A stretch of 64,000 nucleotides of DNA from the NCBI RefSeq assembly GCF_026745355.1, contig NC_079206.1, positions 34,364,653 to 34,428,652 of the forward strand. The letters are read 5' to 3'. Both the position numbers and the translations under genes were made by a program. Below, piece after piece: positions 1 through 12,384 of this stretch (position 1 is the stretch's first letter; the number at the start of each line of letters is the position of its first letter). The notes beneath the pieces are model-generated. The model ran no database searches. It was given only the letters and a program-made list of their open reading frames with translations, and was not told where the DNA came from. This DNA comes from Beta vulgaris subsp. vulgaris. Lineage: Eukaryota; Streptophyta; Magnoliopsida; Caryophyllales; Amaranthaceae.

Positions 1-187
1 TCTTGGTTACATTCCAAGAACGCGGTTTAGTAGCAGCCATGCTAAAGAACTGCACACTGCTATGGCTATCAGGTGAAGGTGTCTTAGAGGGTAAACAGTC
101 AATATTTAGGTCAGTGGATACAACTTCCGTCTTCTGCGTTGTGTTGTCTACCTTTCATCAGGGCACCACTGATGGGCATTATCATTC

Positions 188-830
188 TTGGTATTAGTTA
201 AGCCAGAGAAATTATCATATCTAGATGTGAATATGCTAAATAATCATTGGCTATATTTGCAGAGGGGGTTGACCATGCAAAAAGAACGTATAAAATGGAT
301 CTTGTCTCATGATAATGATCGATGGACGGCTTTCAAGACAAGATTAAGAAAGTCGTGGTTGTATAGGAAGTCCATTGGAAGGTTGAGAAAAAGGCCACCA
401 TTGAAATATTCTTTTATCCTTCAACTTGCTTGGGATAAGTTTATGGAAAATTGGAAATGTGCATTACTGAAAAGTTCAAGGTTTCATAATTTTTAATATT
501 TGTTTGTAGTTTTTTTTTGGTTATGCAAATAGACTATTATGTGTTCTAAGTTCTAACTTTGTATCTTTACTATTTTAAGGAGCTAAGTGAAGAAGGTAGA
601 AAACAATCAAATCTGAAAGCTTCAAGCTATCGAGGAGGCTTCCGTGGGTACCAATACTATGAAGATGAGATTGTAAGTTATCTGAATATCAGTTATATTA
701 TTTGCCATTGAGTTTGTTAAGTATTCTAAATATGTTTATATGTATGTTAGGCGAATGAGTTTCTGAAACAAGGGATCCATGTCAATCAAGTGTCTCGCCA
801 TGAGTTATGGATCATAGCTCCTACATGTGT
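188..830 (+). pseudogene. En/Spm (CACTA)-like plant transposase fragment, tentative
   Basis: I see a basic reading frame with a WTAFKTRLRKSW-type segment and then WDKFMENWKCALLKSSR (about 270-480). A plausible GT donor follows near 480. A second block reads ELSEEGRKQSNLKASSYRGG...EDEIV (about 581-673), followed by a GT donor and a third short block at 751-832. A W-x(n)-W region followed by a lysine/asparagine-rich stretch and an R-G-G-F-x-G-Y box is the pattern of plant En/Spm (Ptta) transposases; this is family knowledge, not a database hit. No catalytic region is present, so it is a remnant or a domesticated gene fragment. It could also be an unrelated host exon series. There is no start context I trust. 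Confidence 0.4.
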
Positions 831-839
831 TTAGAATAA

Positions 840-2470
840 TAACATTGGACAATCCAATCGACCATGAAACCGCTAATACAATAGTAAAATATATTTCCTT
901 TTGACATTTTTTTCAAAAAAAAATCTAAAATTTTTGTCTTATACACTTTAACTTGTTTTTGTTTCTTCACTGTTCCTTTACAATGTGGTAGTCAAATCAA
1001 ATACGCGCTTACACCATGTAGGCAAAATAAAAACACATCTACAATTTGGTGAATTCACTGGGGAGGATTTAATTTTTTTTTTAATGAGTTGGTAGAACTT
1101 GAAAAACTTGATTCCTTCTTATTTTTATACCTTTGAATAATATAAAGTTTTGCATGTGCTAAGGCGTTTGATCAGCCACCATAAAGACATACTACCTTGC
1201 CTCATTAGCACGTGTTGTACGTGTGAGGTCACTCCCGAGGGGTTTGCGTTTTGTCCTTCTAAAAAGCTTATTGAGTGATAGTGTTGGATCCTAGTTATAA
1301 GCAAAACTACCCAACCATGACATTATTCTCTTGTTTCAGACTTGAGAACTGGAATGTGTCTTACACGTGGCCACCTATTTAAGCAGGGGTACGAAGCATG
1401 GGATCAATCTCTTAGTCATGGACCCTTTTTACACTGAACCTAAACCTGACCAATAAGTTATATGACATTTGCTTGTGATTGCAATTTTTGCCTATTATTA
1501 TAGTGTCAAATTGTCATTATTATGCGTCGTTCCTAAGATCGCGTCTAACAAACAATTAAAAGATCATCAATTCGCCAATTCGGAGCCTAAATCCCCCAAA
1601 AATGTGTCGGGGAGTAGTGCGCCAAGCACATTAAGTTGCACCTGGCGCACCACTCCTGCGCCAGACGCGCGGCACGATGCACCAATGTTGCGTGACACAC
1701 AGTTTGTGTGTCGCACTCTTTTCGCCAATTTAGTCATCGTAATGGATGATCCTACGTTTAGTCCTATGTTTGTTTGTCTTCATTCGCATAAAAAATATAT
1801 GGTCATTTAGAAGTCTCATCTAATTCAAAAAAATAATCTTTTCATGCATGAACGAGTCTCTCCTATAAAGTGCATCTAAAGTGGTCATTGTAGAGATAGA
1901 GTTGTCATGCATGTCTACCTCTGCCCACTTCATCCATGTTGTTCAACTAATCTTTCCTATCAGGCTTACCTTACCATATTCAACCGATTCCAAAAATATA
2001 CGTTTTCAAAATCAATCCTACACCCTTCCTTATTTTACTCTTTTTCAAAAGCATTTACTAAACATCATCATACACGACACTTTCAAAATTAATCCATCAT
2101 GTTTTCCTAACAGAAGATAAAACAAGGGGTTCCTTTCAAAATGAATTTCGATAATTCGAAGCCCAGTCCAAACACCTTCATTGAATTCAATTAACCAAAT
2201 TCAATTCAATTCCACTACATTCATTCTAAGCCCATATGCGGTAGAATCCATTTTGCGTTCATTTAGGCCCATTGTGCATTTGAGTCCATACATTTGCTAG
2301 CATTATAATCAATATTTGGCCCATATAAGTCTAGTTGATTTCAAAATCTAGGGCCATCTGCATCTTTATGTGAAGTTTGCTCCAAGTCTCTATCCCTGAT
2401 CAATTCCAATCTAAGTCTATGTCTAGTCAAATCAAATCTTAGGTCCGTTTAGGCCCATTTCATTCCCTAT
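840..2470. other. AT-rich spacer, no gene seen
   Basis: No open frame here shows recognisable domains. The stretch at 1618-1690 is rich in short GCGC palindromes of the type GTGCGCC/GGCGCAC, resembling the GC-rich repeats in the Athila body near 43.4 kb. From about 2160 the text GGCCCAT/TTTAGGCCCAT recurs and leads into the tandem array. It may be the decayed LTR or leader of the element whose gag lies at 4203-5082. Confidence 0.5.
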
Positions 2471-3790
2471 GTCGAGTTTGTATTATATGCAATCCTTAGT
2501 CGGTCTTAGTACTATAAAGTCAGTCTACAGACTATAAAAGCTCGGTCTTAGGACTAAAATGTCGGTCTAAGGACTATAAAAGCACAATCTTAGGACTATA
2601 AAATTTTCATAGGTCTAGTTTTCTTTATATGTAAACCCTAGTCAGTCTTCAAACTATAAAAGCTCAGTGTTAGGACTATAAAGTCAGTCTACAGGACTAT
2701 AAAAGATAAGTCTTAGAATTATAAAGTTAGTCTACGAACTATAAAGTTAGTCATACGGACTATAAAAGCTCAGTCTTAATACTATAAAATTTTCCTAGAT
2801 CTAGTTTGCATTATATGTAAACCCTAGTCAATATACAGACAATAAAAGCTCAATCTGACGACTATAAAGTCAGTCTAAGGATTATAAAGCTCAGTCTTAG
2901 GACTATAAAGTTTCCCTAGGTCTAGTTTGCATTATATATAAACCCTAGTCAGTCTACGAATAATAAAAACTCAGTCTAAGGGCTATAAAGTCAATCTACG
3001 GACTATAAAAGCTCAGTCTTAGGACTATAAAGTTTACCTAGGTGTAGTTTGCATTATATGTAAAATCTAGTCAATCTATGAAATATAAAAGTCACTCTTC
3101 GAACGATAAGAGCTTAGGCTTAGGGCTATAAAATTTCTCTAGGTCTAGTTTGGATTATATGCAAACCGTAACCAGTCTACGGACTGTAAAAGCTCAGTCT
3201 TATGACTATAAAATCAGTCTATGGACTATAAAGTTTCCCTAGGTATAGTTTGCATTATATGTAAACCCTAATTAGTCTACGGACTATAAAAGCTCAATCT
3301 TAGGACTATAAAGTCAGGTTATAGACTATAAAAGCTCGACCGTAGGAATTTAAAGTTTTGCTAGGTCTAGTTTGCATTATATGTAAGCCATAGTCGGTCT
3401 ACGGACTATAAAAGTCAGTATTCGAACTTTAAAAGCCCAACCTTAGGATAATAAAATTTCCCTAGGTCTAGTTTGCATTATATGTAAATCCGAGTGAGTT
3501 TATGGACTATAAAAGCTCGGTCTCGGGACTTTGAATCCAATCTACGTACTATAAAAGCTCAGTATTAGGACTATAAAGTTTCCCTATGTCTAGTTTGCAT
3601 TATATGTAACCCCTAGTTAGTCTACGGAATATAAAGCTCAATCTTAGGACTATAAAGTTAGTCTACGGACTATAAAAGCTCAGTTTTAGGACTATAAAGT
3701 TTCTCTAGGCCTAGTATGCATTATATGTAAACCCTAGTAAGTCTACAGACTATAAAAGTCAATCTTTAGACTATGAAGTTAATCCTCTAA
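2471..3790. repeat. Hierarchical tandem repeat, 100/121-bp units built from ~20-bp subunits
   Basis: The landmark GGTCTAGTTTGCATTATATG or a close variant occurs at about 2471, 2612, 2798, 2919, 3041, 3142, 3242, 3363, 3464, 3587 and 3708. Spacings are 141, 186, 121, 122, 101, 100, 121, 101, 123 and 121 bp. Between landmarks lies a variable number of roughly 20-bp modules of the form AGTCTACGGACTATAAAAGC. The unit therefore grows or shrinks by one module. It is non-coding. It sits upstream of a gypsy gag remnant, so it may be part of that element's LTR or leader, as known for Tat-lineage elements that carry amplified tandem repeats. Confidence 0.9.
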
Positions 3791-4202
3791 GTTTAGTGAA
3801 GCTAGAATAGGCAATCCTTCCGAGGCTAGTCGGCTTCTTGTAAGTACAGAGTCTAGTGCTTAACAAAGTCCAATCATTCAATTTGCATGCATAGTCCAGT
3901 CCAATCCATGTCAGCATTTGCATATAGTTAGGCCCATGTCTCCATCATGGTTAAGTCCAAGAACCCATAATCATTTCTATTTCCATATCAATATCCTTTC
4001 CTAACTTCCTTTCCATTTCCATTCTCCAATTTCCCATTTTCATTTCTCATCACAATTTCTAATTTCGAAAACTTTGTTTCTTAAAATTTATGAGATCCAT
4101 TCGATTTATGTTCAGGACGGATTATGAGATTATAACTTGAGAACTCCCGACAAAGAGAATACAAGGTCAACGTACTCCTATACATGTCAATCACATCCTC
4201 AT
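3791..4202. other. Non-coding leader upstream of gag remnant
   Basis: This is an AT-rich stretch with polypyrimidine runs (TTTCCATTTCC). No ORF or LTR boundary could be fixed. It probably belongs to the same old gypsy element as the tandem array on its left and the gag on its right. Confidence 0.4.
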
Positions 4203-5082
4203 TTTTTCAGATGGACCTTCCGACTCTTTCGAATTGTCCTCTGAAATGGGCAACACTAATGAACAACTCAATCCCATCATGGATTAACTCACACTGATGA
4301 ACTCTCGTCTTGAGGAATAAGACAAAGAGATTAACACATTGAGGGAGAAACTAACTGAAGAAGACGAGCAAGGCAACACTCCACCACCAATTAAGATTGA
4401 GATATAATTCAGATCTGAAAAACTCGAGTATTGATACACTGAATTCTTGGGCTGGAGGGTCAGGCTCATGGCTATGACATCATTGATCCTGATCCGAGGG
4501 AAAAAATTCCTAAGAAGGTTACATTAGGTGACCTTCCAAAATTCAAGGGGTTTGAAGACCCAGATGACCACTTGAGAGCTTTCTCCATCTCTATGGCTCT
4601 CAAGTGCATGAGCAAGGACCTGCTGCTTGTGTCTTTCCTTTAACTTTGGATGCACATCCATCCATGTGGTGCAAATCATTGAAAAAAATCCAAGCTGAGT
4701 GAGTGGGACTGCATCAAAGAAGAGTTCCACAAACAATTCATATAATACTCAGCTTCCTATCAGCCTGCGTGAGTTGGAATTGATTAAACAAAAACTCTAA
4801 CAAAGATTTTGTTACCTTCCTTAATAGATGCAGGGAAAAAGTTGTAGAAATGACTAACAGGCTGTCCCAAGTGGATCAAATCCGATTAGTGATTCGTAAC
4901 ATGCAACCCAAGTATGGGGATCCAATTAAATTCCAACCCATAGAGTCTTTCACGAAGCTCTATAAGATAGGCTTGTTGATTGTGGAAGAGGTATAAGCCA
5001 ACAAGGACAAGGGTTCCAACACCAAAAGCTCTTTCAAGAAGAGTAATAACAACCCTTCTAGCTCTAATGTCAATGCCCTAAC
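4203..5082 (+). pseudogene. Degenerate Tat/Ogre-like gypsy gag
   Basis: In broken frames I read an N-terminal segment, then GYDIIDPDPREKIPKK-like text and KFKGFEDPDDHLRAF (about 4445-4575). The second matches the retrotransposon gag signature in which a K-F-x-G-x-x-D-P-x-x-H-L-x-A-F box opens the capsid domain. A following piece (about 4790-5000) reads as FLNRCREK...LVIRNMQPKYGDPIKF, the rest of the capsid. There are several stop codons and frameshifts. It ends abruptly at 5082, where an LTR of a minus-strand Tat element begins, so the later element was inserted into or joined to this one. Gag is the structural particle protein; this copy is dead. Confidence 0.7.
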
Positions 5083-5688
5083 TATTAGGTAGCGCTCAAC
5101 TCGTAAATCGATACTACTATCCCCAACAGTAGGTTCTACCATAGGAGACTTGTCAACAATGCCTCGACTCAAAACCCGAACCTGAGCTCCGCCTTCAAAC
5201 CTGCAAAAAGGAACCCACCCTGGAGGTTTGGGTGGTATTTCCCCTCCGAAGCTTAAGTCAGGTATCAGGAGTGTAACGGACACTTTTAGAGACAGAATTT
5301 ATGGCAGAATAACAATACACTGCTCTCAAAAAGTACCTTTCCCCTGATTTCAAGGACTATTTATAATGTCTGAAATGACTGTTTTACCTCGATGTCACCC
5401 TAATTTGGGAGCATCTGATTGGCTAAGCAATAATGTTATGGCACATCGCGATCATTGATTGCAGAGTACACATCATCCATTATAAAAAGATCCCTTTGCT
5501 GTTAGTGGGCCTAAGTACAGATTGGGCCAAAAAAAGGGTTAGTACAACTTTCTTTATTCAGAAAGGTATACTTTAGTCCATCCATTGTTCTGGACTATGT
5601 AGTTTACTGCAACAGCAAAGTGCCACGTGTAGGGTTGTGATCAGGCCACGTGTCCTATTTATAGCGGTTGATTTTTCAGGCTACAACA
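5083..5688 (-). mobile_element. 3' LTR of Tat element A
   Basis: The right end ...GGCTACAACA is followed by TTTGCCCCTTAAAAGAGG. On the minus strand this is a polypurine tract AAGGGGCAAA directly before TGTTGTAGCC, so this is the 3' LTR of a minus-strand element. The left end (TATTAGGTAGCGC) aligns with the 3' end of the LTR at 17557 (read as TGTTACGTAGTGC), with the terminal TG decayed. Two CCACGTGT G-box-like sites (about 5622 and 5646) and a CTATTTATA box (5353-5361) are present. It is about 606 bp, roughly the length of the other LTRs here. Confidence 0.85.
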
Positions 5689-7760
5689 TTTGCCCCTTAA
5701 AAGAGGATTTTTACCAGTTTAGGCGCCAAGACGGTTGGAATTCTCTTTAAACCGATAGGAATTGCCCCATCTTTTTCAAGATGAAATGGGCGCCATTTAG
5801 CCGGTCTCAATAGGTCAACCCTCAAGAGTTTTTTGGAATGCAACAGTTACTTTACCGGAAGAGGGGAGGTCATTTTTACCTCGCTATAAATATGTCCCCT
5901 TGTCCTTTCTGAAATAACTTTCACATCTTGGAGAGAATTTTTTTAGAGAGAGAGACTCTGCTCCATTTTTTTTACTGAACTCTAGAAAGGGAAAGAGCCT
6001 TCGTCCAAGATCTTATTATGTTTCCTCAATTTATCCAAGGTCCCGTTAAGTTCTCTCTATCCGTCCGAGTAATTCAATAGGTATCCCTTTCTTCTGATAA
6101 TTCTTATTTTGTGCTTTTATTTCACATTCTTTTTAAGAAGAATCGATTCGTCCTCTTGCTGGATCTTTGATCCCAATTTTGCTGGATCTTGCCTCTCCTC
6201 TTCTTCAGGCAGGCCCTGTCCAAATTGGAGTCTTGCTACCCTTAGGATGATTCTTTTTTTTTTTCTCTTGACGCTTAAGCCTTTGACTTGTCTTTTTTCA
6301 GAAAAATGCTCCAACGTCCAAGGTGTTGGCGGAGAAGGCGACCATAAAGAAAAGGTGGGCCGCAACGGGAGATGCCCCTCCTCCCAAAAAATCCAAAGGC
6401 TTCACGGCCAAGAAGAAGAAATATGACCGACCTTCTCTATCGAAGGTCCAAATTCCCTCTTCAATAGAGGAAGTTCCTCCTTCTACCGAGGAAAAGGCCA
6501 TGGTTCCCTATACCGGCCGAGTGGGTTTGGCAACCCCTATTACTACTTAGCAACCAGACGTGATTGTACTTCTAGACGAGGCTGAAGGGGACAACAAGCA
6601 AACTTCTCAACCGGACGCAGCTGTGGACGGCTCGACTATTTCTGGGCCGGTAGCGGGGCTGGTATCACAGATGCCCCGGGCTTATAGATCGGCCTCTTAA
6701 TCTTCTGGTGAGTCTTATTATTCTAACATAGTTACAACACTGTGTGTGGGAGGACGTCCAATGAGTCCGTTCAACAAACTGGCCATGGTTATACCCCGTC
6801 CGAAATACTGACGACTCTCCTCTTTCAGATAAAGGCAAGGGGGCAGCTGAAGTAGCTCCTGACGGTTCTCCCGTCTTATCGGATGACGAGTCCTCGACGG
6901 CCTTAGCGAGGATGAATTTGGCCGACCATGAGAAGCTTAAACAGGAGGAGCTCAGCAAATGCTTTCCTGAGCCATACATTAAAGGCTTAAGAGGGGATTC
7001 ATCTGGGCATGTAGGCTACATGTCTCAACTAGCTACTGAGGTATAGTCTTCATTTCTCTATCGTCCTACTTTTATACTTAGCAAAATTTGCTTTCTTTTA
7101 TGATCATCCTAACATGCCTTGACCTTTCCTTTTTTCAGATATTTGGTTGCAGCATAATAATTGAGGATTAGGCAAGATTGCTCAAAAAAGAAAACATGCA
7201 GCTCGTCAGGGATACTACAACTGTTGGGGGTGAGGCTCAGTTTGCCATAGCCAAGAAGGAGGCACTACATCGCCAGTCAAGAGAGGCCTGTGAGAAGCGC
7301 TCAGCTGAGATAGAACCATGCCAACAAAAGATATCTCCTTCATCTTACTGAGCTTCTGGACGAGAAGACTGCCCTTGATCGGACTATAACGGACGAAAGC
7401 AACACGACCCTTCTGACGGCCGTTGAGCTTCGGAGAGAGAATTGTTTTCTCCGAGCGAAAAATGATGACCTGGAGAAAGAGGATACTGATGGTTTTGAGT
7501 CGGCCAAGTAGACTCTTAATGAGGTGATAGTTACCTCCAAGACTTGGGCTCTGAAGGCATTTGAAATGATGGCTGAAGCTGACGATGTTCCGAGATACAA
7601 ACGTCGTCTAGAGTTTAAGGAAAGCCTTCACAAAGCCACCATGGCCGGAAGGAAGCTCCCCGTCTTCCAAGAATCCTCAGACGACGAAGAAGAGGAGGAG
7701 GAGGTCGATCCAGAGGCTCAAGCAGATGATACCAACAATCCTCCTGAGCCAGACGCTTAG
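5689..7760 (+). pseudogene. Antisense accessory gene of Tat element, copy A (internally deleted)
   Basis: A TATAAATA box at 5884-5891 and a GAGAGAGAGACTC leader match copy C near 47102-47170, so the gene has its own promoter facing away from the LTR. The central domain present in copy C is missing. The gene resumes at an acceptor TTTTTTCAG (about 6302) with KNAPTSKVLAEKA..PPKKSKGFTAKKKK, a basic nuclear-signal-like stretch. This continues to CFPEPYIKGL (about 6960-6990), an intron (about 7040-7139), and a charged coiled-coil-like C-terminus ending in acidic DDEEEEEEVDPE before a stop at 7758-7760. Stops and frameshifts occur throughout. Function is unknown. The family is the additional ORF found in Tat-lineage elements. 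Confidence 0.75.
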
Positions 7761-8689
7761 TTTTTGTTTTCTGCTCAATCTTGGCCGCAGGCCTTTTATA
7801 CTTTAGTTTCTTCTTTTTATAGCCTAGTATTGTAATTTTGCTTAAACTTTTATAATATCTCTTTTTTCACTTATTGTCTCTTGTTTCCATTTTGCTTATA
7901 GTTTAATAATTCAATCCAAATAACTTTCTCAATTATGAGCAAATAGATGCTGATAACCTAATTAAGGACGAAGTAATCCAAGCATGAGAATAATAACACC
8001 AAGTGCCAAAGTTGTTCGACCTGAAATGCTAGAGTTATTCGTCAGAACTTCGCTCAAAGTTGCACAAAGGCTTGGTTCTCTGTACAAGGACGATTTGCTA
8101 CTTGCATTAGTGTATTTACTATACTGGTTTCCCTCCCCCTTTCTTGGACGAATTTTTTTTGGTAATTTCTTTGTTTAAAGAACGAGAACGACCATGCTTG
8201 ATGGTGATATACTATGCAAAGTAGAATAATCTAGGATTTAGGAAATCCTTCTGTCCTTGTTAAAGTTTGCAATAACTTATTCCTTTACTAAGGTGGTTAT
8301 CACAGTGAGTGGCCTTTGGACGGAAGGTAAGACCCCTTTACTAAAGTTTCTTAATTCCAGCCGCCTTTGTTTAGGAGATTGGCATTAACTTTATAAGTTT
8401 ATCAATTGGTGGCCTTCGTCATGTGTAAACCTTAATGGGTTTTAACATGTTGGCCAATCTCCTAATAGAGGGTATTTTTGTTTTGCTGTTCTTTTATGAA
8501 AATTTGTTCTAGACCACTTGCTTGGCTGGTAGTAGGGTGCCCTTAATTAAATAGCAGGGCATAATGAAAGTAGATTTGGATTATATGAATTTTTCTTGGC
8601 TAGGAGCCAAGATACAAGTATACAATTCAACTTTTTCATTAATGTGCTATGGCACTTTGCAATCAGGAAAGTATAACTTTCAAATTACA
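7761..8689. other. Spacer between convergent accessory gene A and pol A
   Basis: Non-coding. It holds the accessory 3' UTR (alternating T-rich text to about 7900) and a conserved block with CCTTTACTAAGG at 8282-8293 and CCTTTACTAAAG at 8335-8346. The same pair is found in the equivalent spacers near 27.1, 45.3 and 51.3 kb. No protein signature was seen. Confidence 0.7.
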
Positions 8690-10302
8690 TCAAATGTTGT
8701 ATTTTTTCAAAGTGTCCGAGTTCCACGTCCGAGGAATAGGACGACCGTCCATCGCTTCCAGATGGAAGATGCCACTCTGGACGACCTTGTAAGGCCCTTC
8801 TTAATTTGGCGTGAGCTTGCCCATTTCTTTGGCGCGTCCGACTGCTTCCATTTTCCTTAAGACAAGATCCCCTACCTTCAACTGTCGTTTGGTCACCCTC
8901 TTGTTGAATTCACGAGCCATTCGCAGTTTATACAGCTGGATTCTAAGTAGAGCATTGCCCCAAACTTCTAGAGCCTGGTCCAAGGCCGTGCGAAGGGCAG
9001 CCCAGTTGGCTTCTTCTGAATATAGCATAACTCGTAAGGTGGGTTCTTCTATTTTAATGGGAAGGACGACTTATGAGCCATAGACAAGTATAAATGGAGT
9101 CTCCCCAGTTGAGTTATTGGTCGTGGTTCTAATTGACCAAAGATCTAACTGTAGTTCCTCTACCCATAGACCTTTCACATTGTCCAGCTTTTTCTTGATG
9201 CCATTTGAGAGGATCTTGCTAAAGGATTCTACTTGCCCATTTGCCTGAGGATGACCAACAACAGCAAATTGAGCTTTAATGTCCTAATCGGCCAGCCATT
9301 CCTTGAGCTTAGGCGTCTCAAACTGCGGTCCATTTTCAAAGACAATAGACTGAGACATAATGATGTTCTTCCAGATAAACCCTTTTACATCATTAGTGGT
9401 GATCCCTCTCATAGCGCCAGCCTCGACCTATTTAGTGAAGTAGTCTACTGCTACTATCACAAATTTCTTCTGGCCGGCCGCTAAAGGAAGCAACCCCAAG
9501 ATATCCATTCCCCATTTGGCGAAGGCAAGGGGGAAAAGAATTGGAGTCAGATAATTGAACGACTTGATACATGTTGCCATACCTCTGACAGCTATTACAC
9601 ATCTTTGCATAGACCAAGGCGTTTTCCTTTAAGGTGGGCCAATATTACCCTGTCCTAAAGGCCTTCTCCCCAAATGCTCTTCCCCCATTGTGTGAGGTAC
9701 AAGCTCCTTCATGTAATTCTTTCAAGACATCCAACCCGTCCTCCCTAGTAATGTACTTCAAGAGTGGACAGTTAAATGCTTTCTTGTACAAGGTTTCATC
9801 CCAAAGCAAGAACCACTTATCCCTTGCCTTCACATTCTTGGCTTCCAAGGGATCTGAGGGCAGGCCCCCAGTCTTCTTGAATTCAATGATGGGATCCATC
9901 CAAACATTTCCTCGGCTGAGGAACATAACTCGCTCTTGATCAATACTCTTCGCCGGCTTTACCTCGCAAAACACAGTTCGCGGCACATCCCTTTCGGCCG
10001 AACAAGCTAGTTTTGAAAGAGGATCGGCTTGATGATTCTCAGACCATAGAATTTGGTCGAGCACAAATCGCTTCAATGTTTTTATTTCTTCTTGAATCAG
10101 CTTCATGTATTTACTCATGGTCGCCTCCTTACATTCGAAGTCACCATTTACTTGACTAACAACCAAAGGGAATCCGTCTTAGCCTCAATTTCCAACGCTC
10201 CAGCCGCTTTGCACATTTAAATGCCGGCTAGCAGCGCTTCATACGCTGCCTCGTTGTTTGAAGCATGAAACTGAAAACTGATTGCATACTCAAATTTGTC
10301 CT
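8690..10302 (-). pseudogene. Tat pol A, 3' half (second RNase H end and integrase)
   Basis: Reading from 10302 down, I see the tail of the second (archaeal-type) RNase H: KFEYAI, then VVSQVNGDFECKEATMSKY and SENHQADPLSKLA. Next comes the integrase zinc-binding region (LHEGACTSHNGGRAFGEKA, about 9645-9720) and the core (FAKWGMDILG, VAVDYFTKWVEA, near 9430-9530). The C-terminal region (MAREFNKRVTKRQLKVGDLVLRKM, 8801-8935) follows, with a stop at 8690-8692. RT, protease and gag are absent. At about 10303 the sequence switches to the accessory gene of another copy. Integrase would join the DNA copy to the host chromosome, but stops and frameshifts make this copy inactive. Confidence 0.88.
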
Positions 10303-12374
10303 CTTCTGGTGATTGGAGACATCAATATGTCTAAATTCACAAACTCTTTATGGAAGGAGTACAGTAAGTCCGACTTGGAAAAGAGGACGGACACCTTGGT
10401 AAGTAAAAGTTTTTTTTTTTTTTTTTGTGCTTGGCCGACTTCTTTCTTGGACGAACCCTTCTCTAGAACAACACGCATCCAAGAAACGTCAGCCGGTCTC
10501 CCTTAACCCATGAGGCTCATTCACGGAATCAACATGTTGATTTTCTTGACGAGCCACAACATCCGGACGCTCCCTGCTTCGAAGAGGAAGGCGGTTAAAC
10601 ATCATGTAGCTGGCTTTCTTATTTTGCAGGACCTCGTCCTGGGAATCTATATTTCTATTAATTTCCTGGACAAGGTCTTTCATATGGACGCTCACAGCTT
10701 CTAAGAGAAAGGCTTCCAATCCTTTAACTTCCTTGGACGAACTCTCACACAGCTAGAAAGAATTCGACGATGCTCTCCCTCTTAGGCAGGGCCTCGTCCA
10801 AGGACCAACTTTATTCGATCTTGCCGATCTCCTTCGGGCAAGCCCTGTCCAAATTGGAGTTTTGTTATTCTTATGATGATTCCTTTTTCTCTTGACGCTT
10901 ACATATTTAACTTGTCCTTTTTCAGAAAAACGCTCCAACGTCTAAAGAGTTGGCTGAGAAGGCGGCCACAAAGAAGAGGCCAGCAACTACAGGAGATGCT
11001 CCTCCTCCGAAAAAACTAAGGGCTACACGGCAAAGAAGAAGAAGGTTGATCGACCTTCTCTGTAAAAGATCGAATTTCCTTCTTCTACTGAGGAGCCAGC
11101 CATGATCCCCTATATTGGTGAAACACGTTTGACCCCCCCCCCATTACCACTGAGCAACCGGATGCAGTTGTGATTCTGGACGAGTCCGAAGGGTCGAAAA
11201 ACTAACTTCCTAGCCGGACGCGGCTATGGACGACTCGACTTTTTCTGATCTAGTAGCAGGCCTACTATCACAGATGCCCCCAGCTTCTTATGACTCTAAC
11301 ATTGTACGACTTTGCGCGTTGGCAGACGTCTGATGAGTCCGTCTAACAGACCAGCCATCGTCATCCCTGTCAGAAATACTGACGAATCTACCATTTTATA
11401 TAAAGGCAAAGGAGCAGCTGAAGCAGCTCATGATGGTTCTCCGATTCTATCGGACTATGACTCCTCGGCCGCTTTTGCGAGGATGAGTTTGGCCGACCGG
11501 GAGAAGCTCAAACAGGAGCTCTTCAAATGCTTTCCTGAGCCTTACATTAAAGGCTTATGATGCGCTTCACTCGGCATGTAGGCTACATGTCCCAACTAGC
11601 TGCTGAGGTATGGTCTTTATTTTTCTGTCGTCCTTCTTTCATACTTGTCAATTTGATTTCTTCTATGATCGTCTTGACATGCTTCGACCTTAACTTTTTT
11701 AGCTATTTGCTCGTAGCATAATAATAGAGGACTGGGCAAGATTGCTCAGAAAAGAGAACAAGCAACTCGTCCAGGATGCTACAACTGCTGGGGACAAGGC
11801 TCAATCTGCCATGGCCGGCAGAAGGTACTGCATCGCCAGTCAAGAGAAGCTTGGGAGAAGCGTTCAGCCGAGCTGGAATTGGCCAACAAAAGATATCTCC
11901 TCTGGCTTACCGAACTTCTGGACGAGAAGGATGCCCTTGAGCTAGCTCTGAAGGAAGAAATGAACATGGCCCTCCTAACGGTCGTTGAGCCCCGAAGAGG
12001 AAATTGTTATCTTCGGGCGAAAAATCACGAGCTGAAGAAGAAGGCCACAGAGGCCTTTGAGTCGGCCAACGAGACTCTGAATGAGGTGATAGATACCTCT
12101 AAAACTTGGGATGTGAAGGCATTTGAAATGCTTGCCGAAGCTGACGACGTTCCCAGATACGAATGTCGTCTAGACTTTCAGGAAAGCCTTCACAAAGCCA
12201 CTATGGCCGGGGAGGAGCTTCCAATCTTTCAGTAGTCCTCGGACGATTAATAAGAGGAGGAGACGGCCAATCCAAAGACTCAAGCCGATGACACCAACGA
12301 TCCTCCCAAGCCGAATGTTTAGTTTTGTTTCTGCTAAATCTTGGCCACAATCCTTTTGTACTTAGCGTAGTTTT
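10303..12374 (+). pseudogene. Antisense accessory gene of Tat element, copy B (5' truncated)
   Basis: It begins inside an exon (GDINMSKFTNSLWKEYSKS), which matches the small exon at 48650-48737 of copy C and ends at the same GTAAGT donor (about 10399). The following intron carries unrelated inserted-looking text. The acceptor TTTTTCAG then opens KNAPTSKELAEKAATKKRP (about 10926). The exon ending CFPEPYIKGL is followed by an intron (GAG|GTATGG about 11608 to about 11702), then a coiled-coil-like region (KDISSGLPNFW and KEEMNMALLTVVEPRRGNC frames) and a stop near 12321. Splice sites shared with copies A and C show that the introns are real. The 3' UTR stops at 12374, and its continuation is found inverted at 27765. 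Confidence 0.78.
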
Positions 12375-12384
12375 CCTCTACCAT

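Noticed and set aside
10489..10719. 76-codon minus-strand frame in accessory intron B
   Set aside because: Looks faintly gag-like (MKDLVQEINRNID) but has no diagnostic motif, so it was not called.
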